Shown here: positions 63,576 through 64,000 of the stretch, in pieces
Numbering within the stretch: the stretch's first letter is position 1
How the letters are laid out: each line of letters begins with the position of its first letter
Source: Apostichopus japonicus
Lineage: Eukaryota; Echinodermata; Holothuroidea; Aspidochirotida; Stichopodidae
Length of the DNA: 64,000 nt
Direction of reading: 5' to 3'
Assembly: GCF_037975245.1 (NCBI RefSeq)
Contig: NC_092582.1
Location: 12,763,077-12,827,076, forward strand
Notes under the pieces: model-generated
What the model saw: the letters and a program-made list of their open reading frames with translations, nothing else
Database searches by the model: none
Told to the model about the DNA's origin: nothing
Program-made: the position numbers and the translations under genes

Positions 63576-64000
63576 GTGAGTCTCTTATCAGAAGGGGTGA
63601 CTTGGTCGTGACGGTTTTACAAAATTTGGGGAGGGGGAGGAGGGTCAGGGAGGGTCGGGAGGGTGGGGGAGGTGGCCCAGCAGCTGGACCATAACAAAAT
63701 TGTTAGTTACTTAATACCAGTATTGAAGCAAGATTGCAAACTTCACTTCCGGCTTTGCCTATTTTGGAGCAATACTAGTCCTATATTTAGAAAGTTTATT
63801 GCCTACAGTACCTGAAGGGATCAAATGTGTTCCCTTCTTAGACAAAATCTATATGTGATAATATTTCAGGACCGTAGAATGGGGGGGGGGGGGAGAGTGG
63901 CGGGGGAGATTGTACTGCTCAGCCACTGGATATCCCAAAAAAAATTCCTGTGTGGGTTTCTTATGGTTGCAGGCGTTATTACCTCCATTACAAAGTGTAT

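Overview
The window is a piece of an animal nuclear genome: AT-rich, with GT-AG introns, tRNA-derived SINEs, hAT-type DNA transposons, long G-runs and many intronic minisatellites. The style suggests a marine invertebrate deuterostome (echinoderm is my best guess), but no marker in the window fixes the species. No prokaryotic features, CRISPR arrays, rRNA genes or free-standing tRNA genes were seen.

Layout. Positions 1-5630 are gene-free by my reading and hold mobile-element debris: a palindromic MITE (1-326) and a 1.45-kb hAT-like element (794-2245) that still contains the C-terminal end of a hAT transposase on the minus strand. From 5838 to at least 63575 one plus-strand gene fills the window. 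I traced 60 coding exons whose phases join without a break into 3,423 codons with no internal stop. The gene is open at the right edge: the last exon ends in a donor site and begins another TSP1 repeat.

The protein is a secreted ADAMTS-type metalloprotease with an extreme C-terminal expansion. In order it has: signal peptide (exon 1), prodomain (exons 2-4), reprolysin/M12B catalytic domain with an intact HExxHxxGxxHD zinc motif and Met-turn (exons 5-9), disintegrin-like/Cys region (exons 10-12), one degenerate TSP1-like module (exon 13), nine TSP1 repeats (exons 14-22), then 13 CUB domains interleaved with further TSP1 repeats (exons 22-58), then more TSP1 repeats (exons 59-60 and on). That gives 22 complete TSP1 repeats plus the start of a 23rd. 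No spacer domain was found. From exon 29 on, the array is built from a regular three-exon cassette: TSP1 core (phase 0 to 1), CUB first half (phase 1 to 0), CUB second half plus first strand of the next TSP1 (phase 0 to 0). The alternating TSP1-CUB array on an ADAMTS protease is the most unusual biology here.

The introns are rich in tandem repeats with 16, 27, 30, 43, 58 and about 119-bp units. Most striking is a 30-bp array made from the 3' end of exon 53 and its own 5' splice site, repeated about 35 times and split by a 722-bp transposon. Other noteworthy points are a GC-AG intron after exon 43, a minisatellite with an exact 357-bp three-unit higher-order period, and cysteine covariation across the CUB domains that implies an extra disulfide.
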